A stretch of 64,000 bases of DNA from Aquimarina sp. ERC-38 (GTDB lineage Bacteria > Bacteroidota > Bacteroidia > Flavobacteriales > Flavobacteriaceae). Below are positions 44,408 to 56,800 of the stretch, in pieces (position 1 is the stretch's first letter; the number at the start of each line of letters is the position of its first letter). The stretch is taken from NCBI RefSeq assembly GCF_026222555.1, contig NZ_CP098511.1:2647501-2711500 (forward strand). Reading direction: 5' to 3'. The notes under the pieces are model-generated. The model was not told where the DNA came from. It saw only the letters and a program-made list of their open reading frames with translations, and made no database searches. Both the position numbers and the translations under genes were made by a program.

Positions 44408-47400
44408 ATGCTAAAAGCATTACTAATTCGAACCTGTTATAAAAGCTTTCTATTTATAACATTACTTGTAGCGAACGTATTTTTTTCGTCTGCTTTTGCT
44501 CAAAATCAACCTTTCTTTAAAAACGTTACCCCTGTAAATAACGCGGTAAATGTCTCTATAAATGATTTTCAAATTAATGTGGAAATTGTAACTCCTCCTA
44601 ATTATGAATTAGATTTTAGGACATTGGCAGGAAATGTTAATTTATATGAAATTAACGATCAGGGAGAATTTCTAATTCCTTCTAACTCCAATGATACCGG
44701 TGGGGGAGACGCTATCACTTTAACACCTATCAATAGGTTAAAGGAGTTTACTAAGTATATATTTAGAATAACCAGCGGATTACAGGCAAATAGAATTGGT
44801 AATATAAATGATCGTTTATCATTTTTACCTTTTGAATCTACTTTTGAAACCGGCGAAGCTTCTTTTAAAAGTTCTACGGACCGGGATCTGTCTAACGTTT
44901 CTTTTACTAAAGTATCTGGTACAGCACTTGGTGATGGAACACTAAATCAAAGATTTTCCAGCTTAGCTATTGGTCCTGATGGTAGATTGTATGCCAGTAC
45001 TATTGGAGATTTTCAATCGGATGGGCAAATTTACCGGTGGGATATGTTAGCTGATGGTACATTGTCTAACTTAAAAATTTTTTCACCGGATTTAAAAGGT
45101 TCGATACATCCGGTTACCGGAGTTCCCAGTTCTGATAACAGATTAATTATAGGACTTACCTTTGACCCTAACTCTAATCGAAATAATCCGGTTGTGTATG
45201 TTACCCATAGTGAAGCTTCTATTACTAATGGTCCCGAATGGGACGGGGTGCTTACCAGGTTAAGCGGACCTAATTTTTCTCAGGTACAAGATATTGTTAT
45301 TCATTTGCCTCGTTCAGCCAAAGATCATTTAACAAATAGTATAACTTTTGATAAAGAAGGAAATTTATATATCAGTCAGGGTAGTAATACTGCGGGGGGA
45401 GCTCCTGATCCCAATTGGGCAAACAGGCCTGAAAGATTACTTGCCGCTGCGGTATTAAAGTTAGATTTAACTAAGTTAACTTCCTTACCGCTGGATGCAT
45501 ATACTACAGATAACATTCAAGTTATCAATAGTGCTCCTACCGATGCTATCACCATGAGTGACGGAACCTATAATCCTTATGCTATTAATTCGCCTTTGAC
45601 AGTTTTTGCCTCAGGTATTAGAAATGCTTATGATTTAGTTTGGCATTCTAACGGATGGCTATATATTCCCACTAATGGTACTGCAGGAAATAATTTTAAT
45701 TCTCCTAATACTCCTTCAACCAGTGATTATCCCCTCGCTAAAAGATTAGATCTTTTGACTACCATACCATCGACTCCTTCAGTTCTGGGCGGTGAGACCC
45801 AAAAAGACTGGTTATTTACTTCAAGAGGAGGTTCTTACCATGGTCATCCTAATCCCTATCGGGGCGAGTTTGTTTTGAATAATGGAGGTAAGCCCTATAG
45901 CAATGTATTCGGACAGATCAAAAATGGCTATATTGATGTAAGAAAATATCCCGCTAGCGTAGGTCCGGATCCTAATTATCGTTTGCCTGCATATGACTTT
46001 GACAAAAATAAGTCTCCTAATGGAGTTATAGAATATAAGAGTAATGCTTTTCAGGGAGTCTTAAAAAAGTTATTAATGGTTACCCGTTTTAGTGGGCAGG
46101 ATGATATTATTACTTTAAATCCAACTGCAAACGGTAATATTCAAGAAGTCTATACAGATATTCCGGGGTTACGTGCATTCGATGATCCGTTAGATATTAT
46201 AGAAGATCCCTTAACAGGTAATTTATATGTTTCTGAATATGATAGGGATGGCGACGGACAAGCAGGACTGACATTATTAAGGGCAGATATACCTGCCGCC
46301 ACGGGAGGAAGATTGCGTTTAGATACCAAAGAATTAATTTTTGAAGTTGTCATTAACAATCAGGCTCCTAATACAGAGACAAAAGCAATTCAAGTTACTA
46401 ATTATGGTACACGGGCTGTTTTTATTAATGAGATTGTTATTGAAGGAACTTTTTCAAATCAATTCCAGATTATTGGCGATATACCTTTTATTATTACTCC
46501 GGAACAGACGATTTCTATCGACGTTATTTACCGACCGCAACTTAACCAACAGGATATTGGTTATCAGGACGCAAAATTAGTGATCCGTAGTACAAGTCAA
46601 CCCTCTAACGAATTGGAAATCGGGTTATTCGGTTTAAAGAAGTTAGGACTAGAAGGTTCTCGTGAACCGACCCTACAGGATGTTGTTGATGTGTTAGGAT
46701 ATAATATAGATGTAGGCTGGACCACTTTAGCAAATAATGTAGATCCGGAACTACAGGGTGAAGAAGTACCGGTACAACGCTGGAGAAAACAAGAAGGAAA
46801 AAGTAGGGTAAAAATTACTGCACTAGCCAGGTATTCACCTGCTGAAGAGTTACCATTCGGATGGTATACTGTAACGGATGAAGTCAGAAGATTTGAAGTA
46901 GGTGCCATTGCATCCGGCTTAAGAAATGCTCAAAGGCTTTTTCCTCCCTTAGAAAGAGGAACAGATTTATTTAACCCTAATAATCAAATCTTTGGAATTT
47001 TTCATGAATCTAAATCTTTTAAAAGGTTTAATTATTCGCAAGATGTATACAATACAGGTGGAGTAGCGCATCGTACCCGGGTATATCCGGTAAAAAACAG
47101 GAATGGTGTTCCAGTGCCTAATAGCTTTTTAGTGTTTTTTGAAGATGCTAACAACGGAGACTACCAGGATTATATGTTTTTATTAGAAAATGTCATTCCT
47201 GTTAATGAAGAGATAGAGTATACCTATCAGTTTAATTTCAGAAAACAGGGGGAAGGTACACCTTCGCCTATAGGGTATACAGATGATATAGGATTGCCTT
47301 ACGGTACCCGGACATCAAACGGTAATACATTTACTTTCGGATGGGTAGAACCAGGTACGCTTACCCCAGTTAGTGCAGAGGTAAATGCTAGAGACCGGGA

Positions 47401-50290
47401 TTTAGGTCCGCTTGACGATCAATTATTATCCACTCATTCTGTAGTCGGACATCGTAATAGTCGTATATATCCTCTCAGAGACTGGTTAGTCAAAGTGCCT
47501 AATGGGGCTTATGAAGTTGAAATTAGTGTTGGAGATCCTAATTTTTCCGACAGTAAACATGTCTTTGATGTTAATGACTTAACTATTGTAAACTGGGATC
47601 AGGAAAAGGATAACCCGGAAGGACTAGCTAATTTCGTGAACAGAGGTAATATCTTAGTTACGGATGGAATCGTAAGGTTACGCTTAAATGAAGAAGGCGA
47701 TAATGCTAAAATTAATTATATACGTTTAGCTCCTGTAGACGAAACACTGGTTGCTCCGATTATTAATGTATCTTATAAAGGTGAAGCTTTAGCTGAAAAT
47801 ATCTTTTTAAATAGTGCTGAAATCACTATCTCTGCAACAGCAAGAAGTGCTAACGGATCTATTACCAATTTGGAATATCAAATAGATGGCGGTGCCAGTA
47901 CGGATTATACAGCACCATTTACTTTAGATAAGCCAGGTACTTATAATTTGGAAGTAACCACTATTGATACCTATGGTAATACAACAAAAGAAACTTTTAC
48001 TATTTCTATTATTGGTACTTCCGAAGGAGTTTTAGCCATAGAAAACCTAACTAAAATACCAGGAACTAATCGAAGTTTTCCTGGAGATGATTTCTTTACC
48101 TTCCATAACGTAGGTGTTAAATCCAGCTTTGTTCAGTTGCATGATTCTAATATAATGAGACTTAGCAATACAGGTAGTACACCACTTCAAATTGGTGATA
48201 TTGCTTTTGAAAATAAAGATGATTTTGTTTTTGATTTTGTAGAAAAACCAGGAGAAGCCGATATTCAGTTACCTGTAACCATTGCTCCTAATAAATTTCG
48301 AGATGTGGAAATAACTTTTATACGAACGCGGGGTGATAAAAGTGTAGCACCTTCCGATTGTTTTATAAAATCAAATGCTCTAAACGGTATTCAAACTGTT
48401 ACTTTTAATAGTGCATTTATGAGAAGCCTAGAGGGAGATAACGAATTGACAGCACAGCAGGTTTTTGAATCTTTCGGTTTTCAAAGTAACATGTTAAGCC
48501 TGGTTAATGATCTAGGTACCATTGAGCCGCCTAATCCCAACCCTACAAGGCCTAGTTCTAGCTTTCCTACAGAAGCTAATGTGAATGCCGGTAATGAAGG
48601 AGACTTAATTTTATCTTCTAATTTTGTTCAGGCAGATCCGAGTCAACCGGTAATTGGCTTTCAGTTATCAGCTTTACATGGTCGCGATCGTAATGGAGCT
48701 CGTTTTTTAAAGCCAAATAGCAGAGAAATCGTAGGATCTATGGATTTTACTCACGGAACGCCCTGGTATCAAAGTTTATTACCAAAAAATAATGCGGGAA
48801 ACCTGATAAATTCAGATATAGCAACTAGTATAGAAGGACCTTTTAGGATTGCAATAGCCAATAGATATGCTACTACCGGAGGGAATACTTTAGATAATGA
48901 CCGTCCTGATCTATTGGGAGTGCGAACCTATAAGGTGTATGACAGAAGTGGAAATATTGTTCCTAATGAATATATTGTTGTTCAAGATTTTATAGGAAAT
49001 GGTTGTGGTGCTGCTTCGGCCAACTGTGACTGGAACGATAATGTATTCTATTTTATAAACATAAGACCTGAAATCTTACCATCGGCTACGCAAATTGATG
49101 ATAAAACTGTTCGGTCCAAAGAAGCTTTTTCATACGACATCACTTCTTCTTTCAATATAGGTTTTCCAGGTAATAAATTAAGTTACACCATAGAGGGTGT
49201 AGATCAAGATGTCAATGCATGGTTGGCAATAGATGCAGAACTGGGAATCATTACCGGAGTAGCACCGGATACTATTGACGCAGATGTAGCTTTATTAGTT
49301 AAGGCAACGGACTTAAATGGAAATGAAGTTTCTGCAACTTTTACTTTGAATGTAATTTTAAATCCTGTTGCGGTAGAAGATTTTTATCGGACTAATCGAA
49401 ATATCACCTTGATCATAACAGATTTATTAAATAACGATACGGATCCAAACGGACAGAATTTAAAGATTATCTCTGTAACAAACCCACAGTTTGGGATGGT
49501 AGAATTAAATACGACAAATAATAGCGTAAGTTACATTCCAAGAACGGATTATGTAGGTGATGATGCATTCACCTATACTATTCAAAACGAAAATGGTGAT
49601 ACTGCTACTGCTACGGTAGCGATAGCTGTAGAAAATCCTAACTTACAATTAATAACTTATAATATCGTCAATGCAGATAGCAACGAATTTATAACGGAAT
49701 TAGTAAACGATACGGTCTTAAAGAATAAAGACTATAAAAACATTAAGATAACTATAAAGGCAGTTACCAAACCTGAAATAATTGGAAGTGTAAAATTTAA
49801 ATTGACCGGTCCGATAGAAGAAGTTCGAACTGAAAATACCGTACCTTATCTTTTATTTGGCGACCGGGGAACAAATCTAGTTCAAGGTAAAACGTTAGTA
49901 GAAGGAAATTATATCCTGGAAGGAACTCCCTATAGTTTTAGGTCAGGAAATGGGGTTAAAGGAAGAACAAATACCATGGCTTTCTCAGTTAAAGCAGAAG
50001 ATTCAATAGATGAAAATCCGGATGTAATTAATCCTGAAATAAAAGAAGTATTATTTCCTAATCCTTTGTATAACTACGAAGAAATTACTTTTCTGACTTC
50101 CAAGACGAATATCACAGAAATGTATTTATTTAGCATTAATGGTCTTGAAATTAGATCTTTTAAACCTAAAGATTTACTGGTTACTAATGGTTATGTAATT
50201 CCGGCAATGTATCTGGGATCCGGGGTATATATGCTACAAATAATCAGAAGCGACGGAAGCGAAGAACAGTTTAAAATAATTATTAAATAG
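44408..50290 (+). CDS. Giant type IX-secreted protein with glucose/sorbosone dehydrogenase-like propeller (paralogue 1)
   Basis: 1960 residues from the ATG at 44408 (a GTG at 44387 would add MTTKKIT). Signal peptide ending SSAFAQ. Domains: SbsA-like Ig (about 34-150); six-bladed propeller, about 180-628, with FSSLAIGPDG, LTFDPNSN, ASGIRNAYDLVWHSNGWLY (as GxRN in glucose/sorbosone dehydrogenases) and GGSYHGHPNPYRGEF; choice-of-anchor-D Ig (634-743); module A (750-938) ending NNGDYQDYMFLLENV (Asp918, Asp921); malectin-like (940-1115); Ig (1116-1203); second anchor-D region (1208-1340); module B (1341-1555) ending NCDWNDNVFYFINI (Asp1541, Asp1544); putative Ig (1558-1651); cadherin-like (1655-1745); type A C-terminal sorting domain (1878-1960: LFPNPLYNYEEI, GSGVYMLQII, EEQFKIIIK). 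I infer export by the type IX system. Enzymatic function is unproven. Confidence 0.85.
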   Translation: MLKALLIRTCYKSFLFITLLVANVFFSSAFAQNQPFFKNVTPVNNAVNVSINDFQINVEIVTPPNYELDFRTLAGNVNLYEINDQGEFLIPSNSNDTGGGDAITLTPINRLKEFTKYIFRITSGLQANRIGNINDRLSFLPFESTFETGEASFKSSTDRDLSNVSFTKVSGTALGDGTLNQRFSSLAIGPDGRLYASTIGDFQSDGQIYRWDMLADGTLSNLKIFSPDLKGSIHPVTGVPSSDNRLIIGLTFDPNSNRNNPVVYVTHSEASITNGPEWDGVLTRLSGPNFSQVQDIVIHLPRSAKDHLTNSITFDKEGNLYISQGSNTAGGAPDPNWANRPERLLAAAVLKLDLTKLTSLPLDAYTTDNIQVINSAPTDAITMSDGTYNPYAINSPLTVFASGIRNAYDLVWHSNGWLYIPTNGTAGNNFNSPNTPSTSDYPLAKRLDLLTTIPSTPSVLGGETQKDWLFTSRGGSYHGHPNPYRGEFVLNNGGKPYSNVFGQIKNGYIDVRKYPASVGPDPNYRLPAYDFDKNKSPNGVIEYKSNAFQGVLKKLLMVTRFSGQDDIITLNPTANGNIQEVYTDIPGLRAFDDPLDIIEDPLTGNLYVSEYDRDGDGQAGLTLLRADIPAATGGRLRLDTKELIFEVVINNQAPNTETKAIQVTNYGTRAVFINEIVIEGTFSNQFQIIGDIPFIITPEQTISIDVIYRPQLNQQDIGYQDAKLVIRSTSQPSNELEIGLFGLKKLGLEGSREPTLQDVVDVLGYNIDVGWTTLANNVDPELQGEEVPVQRWRKQEGKSRVKITALARYSPAEELPFGWYTVTDEVRRFEVGAIASGLRNAQRLFPPLERGTDLFNPNNQIFGIFHESKSFKRFNYSQDVYNTGGVAHRTRVYPVKNRNGVPVPNSFLVFFEDANNGDYQDYMFLLENVIPVNEEIEYTYQFNFRKQGEGTPSPIGYTDDIGLPYGTRTSNGNTFTFGWVEPGTLTPVSAEVNARDRDLGPLDDQLLSTHSVVGHRNSRIYPLRDWLVKVPNGAYEVEISVGDPNFSDSKHVFDVNDLTIVNWDQEKDNPEGLANFVNRGNILVTDGIVRLRLNEEGDNAKINYIRLAPVDETLVAPIINVSYKGEALAENIFLNSAEITISATARSANGSITNLEYQIDGGASTDYTAPFTLDKPGTYNLEVTTIDTYGNTTKETFTISIIGTSEGVLAIENLTKIPGTNRSFPGDDFFTFHNVGVKSSFVQLHDSNIMRLSNTGSTPLQIGDIAFENKDDFVFDFVEKPGEADIQLPVTIAPNKFRDVEITFIRTRGDKSVAPSDCFIKSNALNGIQTVTFNSAFMRSLEGDNELTAQQVFESFGFQSNMLSLVNDLGTIEPPNPNPTRPSSSFPTEANVNAGNEGDLILSSNFVQADPSQPVIGFQLSALHGRDRNGARFLKPNSREIVGSMDFTHGTPWYQSLLPKNNAGNLINSDIATSIEGPFRIAIANRYATTGGNTLDNDRPDLLGVRTYKVYDRSGNIVPNEYIVVQDFIGNGCGAASANCDWNDNVFYFINIRPEILPSATQIDDKTVRSKEAFSYDITSSFNIGFPGNKLSYTIEGVDQDVNAWLAIDAELGIITGVAPDTIDADVALLVKATDLNGNEVSATFTLNVILNPVAVEDFYRTNRNITLIITDLLNNDTDPNGQNLKIISVTNPQFGMVELNTTNNSVSYIPRTDYVGDDAFTYTIQNENGDTATATVAIAVENPNLQLITYNIVNADSNEFITELVNDTVLKNKDYKNIKITIKAVTKPEIIGSVKFKLTGPIEEVRTENTVPYLLFGDRGTNLVQGKTLVEGNYILEGTPYSFRSGNGVKGRTNTMAFSVKAEDSIDENPDVINPEIKEVLFPNPLYNYEEITFLTSKTNITEMYLFSINGLEIRSFKPKDLLVTNGYVIPAMYLGSGVYMLQIIRSDGSEEQFKIIIK

Positions 50291-50898
50291 TAATTTTAAA
50301 CACTTATCAACCATCTTAGGAAATACGAATGATAAAGTTGATTTCTTCATCATATAATGAAAATAGCATAAGTCCTTTTTTAAATTTTATTCAAGGTAAT
50401 AAGACTTTAAATTCAACCTGGGAGTACATAATTTTACACTAGCCATAATTTATTTGATCTTTAGTTAGATCGTATAAAAGGTCATCTTTATAAAATAGTA
50501 TCTTTTATATTTAATTAAGATAATTTTAAGTATTTAAACTTTGGTAAACCTAGTAATTTCAATTTATTTATCTCTGATTTTACGACTTTACCGTAATGGG
50601 TAGGTGGTTTAATTTATATAATTGTAAGTTTTCGACTTTTTTATTGATTATATCGTATGTTTTTTATTAAAATTAAAAATTTTTGGTAAATCTCATTATC
50701 TAAGAGTGGAGTATTGTTTTTAATATTATTTTTACAAAATATTACCCCTAAGGTTTAAAACCTTAACATATATACGTTTTTACTTCAGCGGTAAACTTCA
50801 CAATTCGTCGGGTGCTATTTCTTTATTCAAGAGATAATTAATTTATAGATTTACTAATAGTTAATTTTAAAATTTAACTGGACAACTTTATTAACAAC
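50291..50898. other. Intergenic region between the two giant genes
   Basis: About 600 bp, very AT-rich. A palindrome TAAGGTTTAAAACCTTAA lies near 50749-50766. No gene or repeat-family member found; presumably terminator of the first and promoter of the second gene. Confidence 0.5.
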
Positions 50899-53800
50899 AT
50901 GAAACATTATTTTACTCTTCAAAAAAAAGTTAGCTTTTTTTTAGTAGTATTAGCATTATTGGGAACCTGTTTTACAGGAAATGCTTTTTACTTTCAAGTA
51001 TCAGGAACAGAACCGGATATTGATCCTTTTCTTGAACCGGTAAAGATTAATTTTGCAACACTTTCTGACAATACTCGGGAGGATTATTTGCTGGATGCGG
51101 GATTAGCTTTCGGTTTAAAAGAAAATGGCTTAACTTACGGTTGGTTGTCCGGTCAAGACTCTATTCCTAAAGATTTTACACGAAATACAAGAAACCGTAA
51201 TTTAGAAAACGTTGATTTCCTTAGAAATACCTTAATCCATATGCAGTATGGAGATGTTGGAGGAAGCAATGGACTTCGGGAAGAAGGGTTTTGGGAAATT
51301 GAAATAGCAAATGGAGTTTACCAGGTGATGGTAAATGTAGGGGATCCGTTTTTTGATAATCCGGGTACCGAGCCTTCTCATACTTTAAACGCAGAAGGAA
51401 TTAGCTTGGTAAGTAATCAGACACCTATTGGTCCTCAAGCTTCTAATAGTCGATTGTTCTCCGGAGGGTCTTTGGTAGAAGTTTTAGATGGAAAACTTAC
51501 CATTGATGCTAAGGGAGGTTTCAATACTAAATTAAATACCCTGGAAATTGTTAGAATCAGTCCGTTCTTTAAAAATGTTACTCCAGCTGATATTACGAAT
51601 GATGTAGCAATTAATGATTTTCAAATCAATATAGAGATCGTAACTCCCAGTGGTTATGAACTTGATCATACGACATTAGCAGGTAATATCAATCTTTATG
51701 AAGTTACTGAAGAAGGAGAATTCTTAATTCCTTCCAATGCAAATGACACCGGAGGTGGTGATGCCATAACGCTGACACCTATTAATAGACTCAAAGAATT
51801 TACTACTTATGTTTTCAGGTTAACAAACGGTTTGGAAGTAAACAAAACGGGAGATTTATCAGTTAGAATACCTTTTTTACCATTTGAATCCAGATTTACC
51901 ACAGGTGAAGCTAGTTTTAGAAGTGCTACAAACCGGGATCTTTCCGGAGTATCTTTTACAAAAGTTTTTGGAAACGAGTTAGGAGAAGGTACGGAGAACC
52001 AAAGATTTTCAAGTCTTACTATTGGTCCGGATGGTAAATTATATGGAAGTACAATTGGCATTATAAATTCTGTTGGCAATTTTATTTCTGGTGGTAAAAT
52101 TCATCGCTGGGATATGGCGGCAGATGGTACTTTGTCCAATTTAGAAATTTTATCACCTGAACTATCCGGAGCGGTAAACCCTGAAACCGGAATCGTACAC
52201 AATAATAACAGATTAATTATCGGTCTTGCTTTTGATCCGGCCTCTACGGCTGATAATCTTATTGCGTATATAACCCATAGTGCAGCTTCCATTTCAAATG
52301 GTCCTACCTGGGATGGAATTCTTACTCGCCTTAGCGGACCTGATTTATCTCAAGTAGATAATGTAATTATTAATTTACCCAGGTCGGCTAAAGATCATTT
52401 AACCAATAGTATTGCATTTGACGAAACTGGAAATTTATACATTAGTCAGGGAAGTAACTCTGCAGGAGGTGATCCTGATGAAAACTGGGTAAACCGACCG
52501 GAAAGATTACTAGCTGCTGCAGTTTTAAAATTGGATTTTACAAAATTGGGTGCGTTACCCTTAGATGCCTATACTACTGATAACATAGCTGTAATCAATG
52601 AAGCTCCTTCGGATGTAGCAGTAATGAGTGATGGTACCTATAATCCATATGCAACTAATTCTCCTTTGACCATATTTGCATCAGGTATTCGAAATGCTTA
52701 TGATTTGGTTTGGCATACAAACGGATGGTTATACGTGCCTACTAACGGTACCGCAGGAAATGGGGTAACTTCTCCTAATTCGCCATCTACTGCAGATTAC
52801 CCTTTAGCAAAAAGAATTGACCAACTGGATTCCTTATCTTTTGTGCCCGCTCTTAGGGGAGGGGAAACCCAAAAAGACTGGCTATTTAATACGAGAGGTG
52901 GTTCTTATCACGGACATCCTAACCCGTATCGTGGTGAGTTTATACTAAATAACGGAGGAAAACCTTATAGCGGAGTTCCCGGACAGTTAGAAGATAATTA
53001 CGTGGATGTAGCTAAATATCCGGACACTTTAGGACCGGATCCTAATTATAGAAAAGCTGCTTATGATTTTGGTATTGGGAAGTCTCCAAATGGTGTAATA
53101 GAGTATAAAAGTAACGCCTTTGAAGGATTATTGACACATCTGATTTTGGTTACCAGATTTAGCGGTCAGGATGATTTATTAATTCTTAATCCTACGGCCA
53201 ATGGCGAAATTCAGGAAGTTTATACTGATATTAAAGGATTACGGGCTTTTGATGATCCTTTAGATCTAATTGAAGATCCGAAAACAGGTAATATTTACGT
53301 TTCTGAGTATGATAGGGGTGGTGATGGTACAGCTCGTTTGACTTTATTAAGGGCCGATGTACCCGCCACAGAAGGACCTAGACTACGAATTGCCAAAGAT
53401 GAATTAATCTTTGAAGCTGTAATCAATAATAATGCACCAAATATTGATACGCAGGTATTGGAAATTACTAATTTCGGAACAACTCCGGTACTATTTTCTG
53501 ATATTACCATTGAAGGTAACTTTAGTGATCAATTTGTATTAGGTAGAGAAATACCTGCTGAAATTGCTGCTGGTGAAACGGCAAATCTTGAAGTTATTTA
53601 TATTCCTACATTAGACGCTACAGACTTAGGATTTCAAGATGCTACCTTAGTTTTAAATAGTAACAATACAGAAGCCTCCCGAATAGAAATAGGTCTTTAT
53701 GGTTTAAAGAAAAGAGGTTTTGCTTCAGTTCGTGAACCGGCTTTACAAGATATAGTTCGAGTGTTAGGTTATAATGTAAATGTAGGTTGGGATACCTTAG

Positions 53801-56800
53801 AAAGTTCAACGAGTGCTGACCTGGTAGGTGAAGAGGTTGCTATTCAAAGATGGCAGAAACTTCCTGAAGCCAGTCGGGTGCGAATTACCCCACTTGCCCG
53901 CTATTCTCCTCAGGAACTACTACCTTTTGGATGGTACACTTTTGTAAATAATGTAGAACTTAATGAAGTTGGTATTATTGACGAAGGAGTCGCTAATGCC
54001 CAAACCTTATTTCCGGAATTAAGTAGTGGTAGCACTTTGTTTAATCCCCGGGAAAATATTTTTGGAATATATACGGAATCTAATTTCTTTAACCGGTTTA
54101 ATTATACTCAGGATATTCTAAATACCGGAGGGGTTAGTCATCGTACTCGGGTATATAAAGCAAAAGATAGGCTAGGGGCCATTATCCCTAATAGTTATCT
54201 GGTTTTCTTTGAAGATGCTACTAACGGTGATTATCAGGATTACGTATTTCTATTAGAAAATGTCATTCCAATTCCCGAAGGATTTGACTATACATATCAA
54301 TTTAACTTTAGAAAAGGAAACGTAGGCGGAGCATCGCCTGCTAATTATATTGATGATATCGGTCTGCCTTTTGGAGCCCGACAAACGGCGGAAGGTTTAC
54401 TTTCGTACGGATGGGTACAACCCGGTACAAGTACTCCGGCAGCTGCCAGAGTTAATACTAGAGACCGAGACACTGGTGAAAATGATAATCCATTAACCTC
54501 AACTATGAATATCATAGGTCATCGTGATGGTAACAGATATCCATTAAGAGATTGGATTGTTACCTTACCCAATGGTTTTTACGAATTGGATTATAGTCTT
54601 GGAGATCCTGAATTTACCGATAGTAACCATGCCTTAGATGTGAATGGCGAACCAATAATCAGCTGGAATCAAATTGCTCAAGGTGCGGATACAACTCCTG
54701 GTTTCTTTGGAAGAGAAAGAATCGAAGTAACCGATAGTATCGTACGAATTTCTCTGAATGAAGCAGGGTTTAATGTAAAATTGAATTACCTACGTTTCGC
54801 CCCAATCGATTCCAGGTTAATTGCACCTAGCATTACTGTTCTTTATGACAATCAGGAAACTGATGAAACGAATTTTACCAATCAGGTGCTTATTTCACTA
54901 CAGGCAATTACACAAAATAGCGAGGGTAGCATCACCAGTATTGAATATATTTTGGATGATAATGATAATGAAATTTATCAGGATGCTTTTATCGTAAATG
55001 AAATAGGAATTCATACGTTGGAAGTAACTGCCTCCGACTCCTTTGGGAATACTGCTGTATCTACCGTAACTTTTTCGGTAAATCAAATTGATAATGGAAT
55101 ACTGGAAATAGAGAATTTAACAAAAATTCCAGGTACAAATACCGCTTTTCCAGCAGATGATTTTTATACGTTCCATACCATGGCAGATCTTGGACCTAAT
55201 GGTGCAAAAGTTAGTGATCAAAATACCATGCGACTACATAATACCGGGGAAGAAACGATGTTTATTACCGCACTTAATTTTGAGGATACATCCGTATATG
55301 AAGTTGCCTTTTTAAACCGGGCAGATACTATTGACTTACCAATAGCCATAGATTCCGGTTCTTTTCTAGATGTACAATTAACCTATATTCAAAATACCGG
55401 AACCAGAGATATTTATAAACAACAATTGCAAATTGTTTCTACGGCAATTACAAATGCCATACAGGAAGTGACATTAAGCGGAGCTTATATGTTACGGCCG
55501 GAAGGAGGTAATGAGATTACAGCTCAAGAAGTATTGGAAGCATTTGGTTTTCAAACTACCATGTTAAGTATTGTCAATGATCAAGGAACAATAGTACCAC
55601 CAAATAACAGACCTTTTAGACCAAGTTCTAATTTCCCAACAGCAGAGAATATAAATTTGGGTTATGAAGGTGATTTAATACTTTCTCCAACATTTGTTCA
55701 GGCGGATCGTAGCAAAGTAGTAAGAGGTTTTCAATTAGCTGCATTTCATGGGGTATCCCGTAATGGGGCCAAATTTGTGAGGCGTAATTCTGCTAATATA
55801 GTAGCAGGAATTAATTTTACACATGGATTACCCTATTATCAAACCTTGTTGCCCAAGGATAATAGTGGAACCGTCATTAATACGGATTCTGCGGGAACTA
55901 TCCAACGCCCATTTAGAATAGCAGTTGCTAATAGTTATTCAACAAGTGGAGGGAATAATCTTATGAATCGACGACCTGATTTATTAGGTGCAAGAGTATT
56001 TAAAGTAATTAATAAAGACGGGGAAGTGGTTCCTAATGAATATATCGTAATTCAGGATTTTATCGGAAATGGTTGTGGAGCAGGTTCTGCTAATTGTGAT
56101 TGGAATGATAATATATTTTATTTTCAAAATATACGGCCGGAAGTATTGCCGTCAAGTACAACAATTGAGGATGTAACGCTTCGTCCGGGTGGTACTTTTA
56201 CCTATGATATTTCTTCTTCGTTTAATATTGGTTACCCTGGTAATAAATTAAATTATTCTTTTGGCGGTAATCCGGAAAATATACCGGATTGGTTAGTTAT
56301 AGATGCCGGAACCGGTGTAGTCAGTGGTACACCCCCTTTAACAACTAATTCTGATTTTGAGGTTGTTATTGTAGCAAGAGACCTTAATAATATTGAAGTA
56401 AGTTCAAGGTTTACCATAGGATTTGAAAACACCTTAGTTGCCACATCAGATCAATATATAATTGATTTTGAAACAGAACTGATGTTATCCGATCTGTTGG
56501 CAAATGATTTTGATCCAATGGGTGAAGAATTGAACATCATAGCAATCACCAATCCCGAAAATGGAATAGCAACATTAGATTCTTTAACAAATACGGTAAC
56601 CTACACACCCACTATAGGTTTTGTAGGAATAGATACTTTTGAATATACCATTCAAAACCAGTCAGGCCTGGTCGATATTGGATTAGTAGAAATTACTGTT
56701 GAAGAACCGGTAGTAAGAATAGAAACAGTTACCTTACTTAATGTAGCTAATAATGAGGTTATTGCTGTGCTAAATTCAGATACGGTAATAGAAGAGAGTG

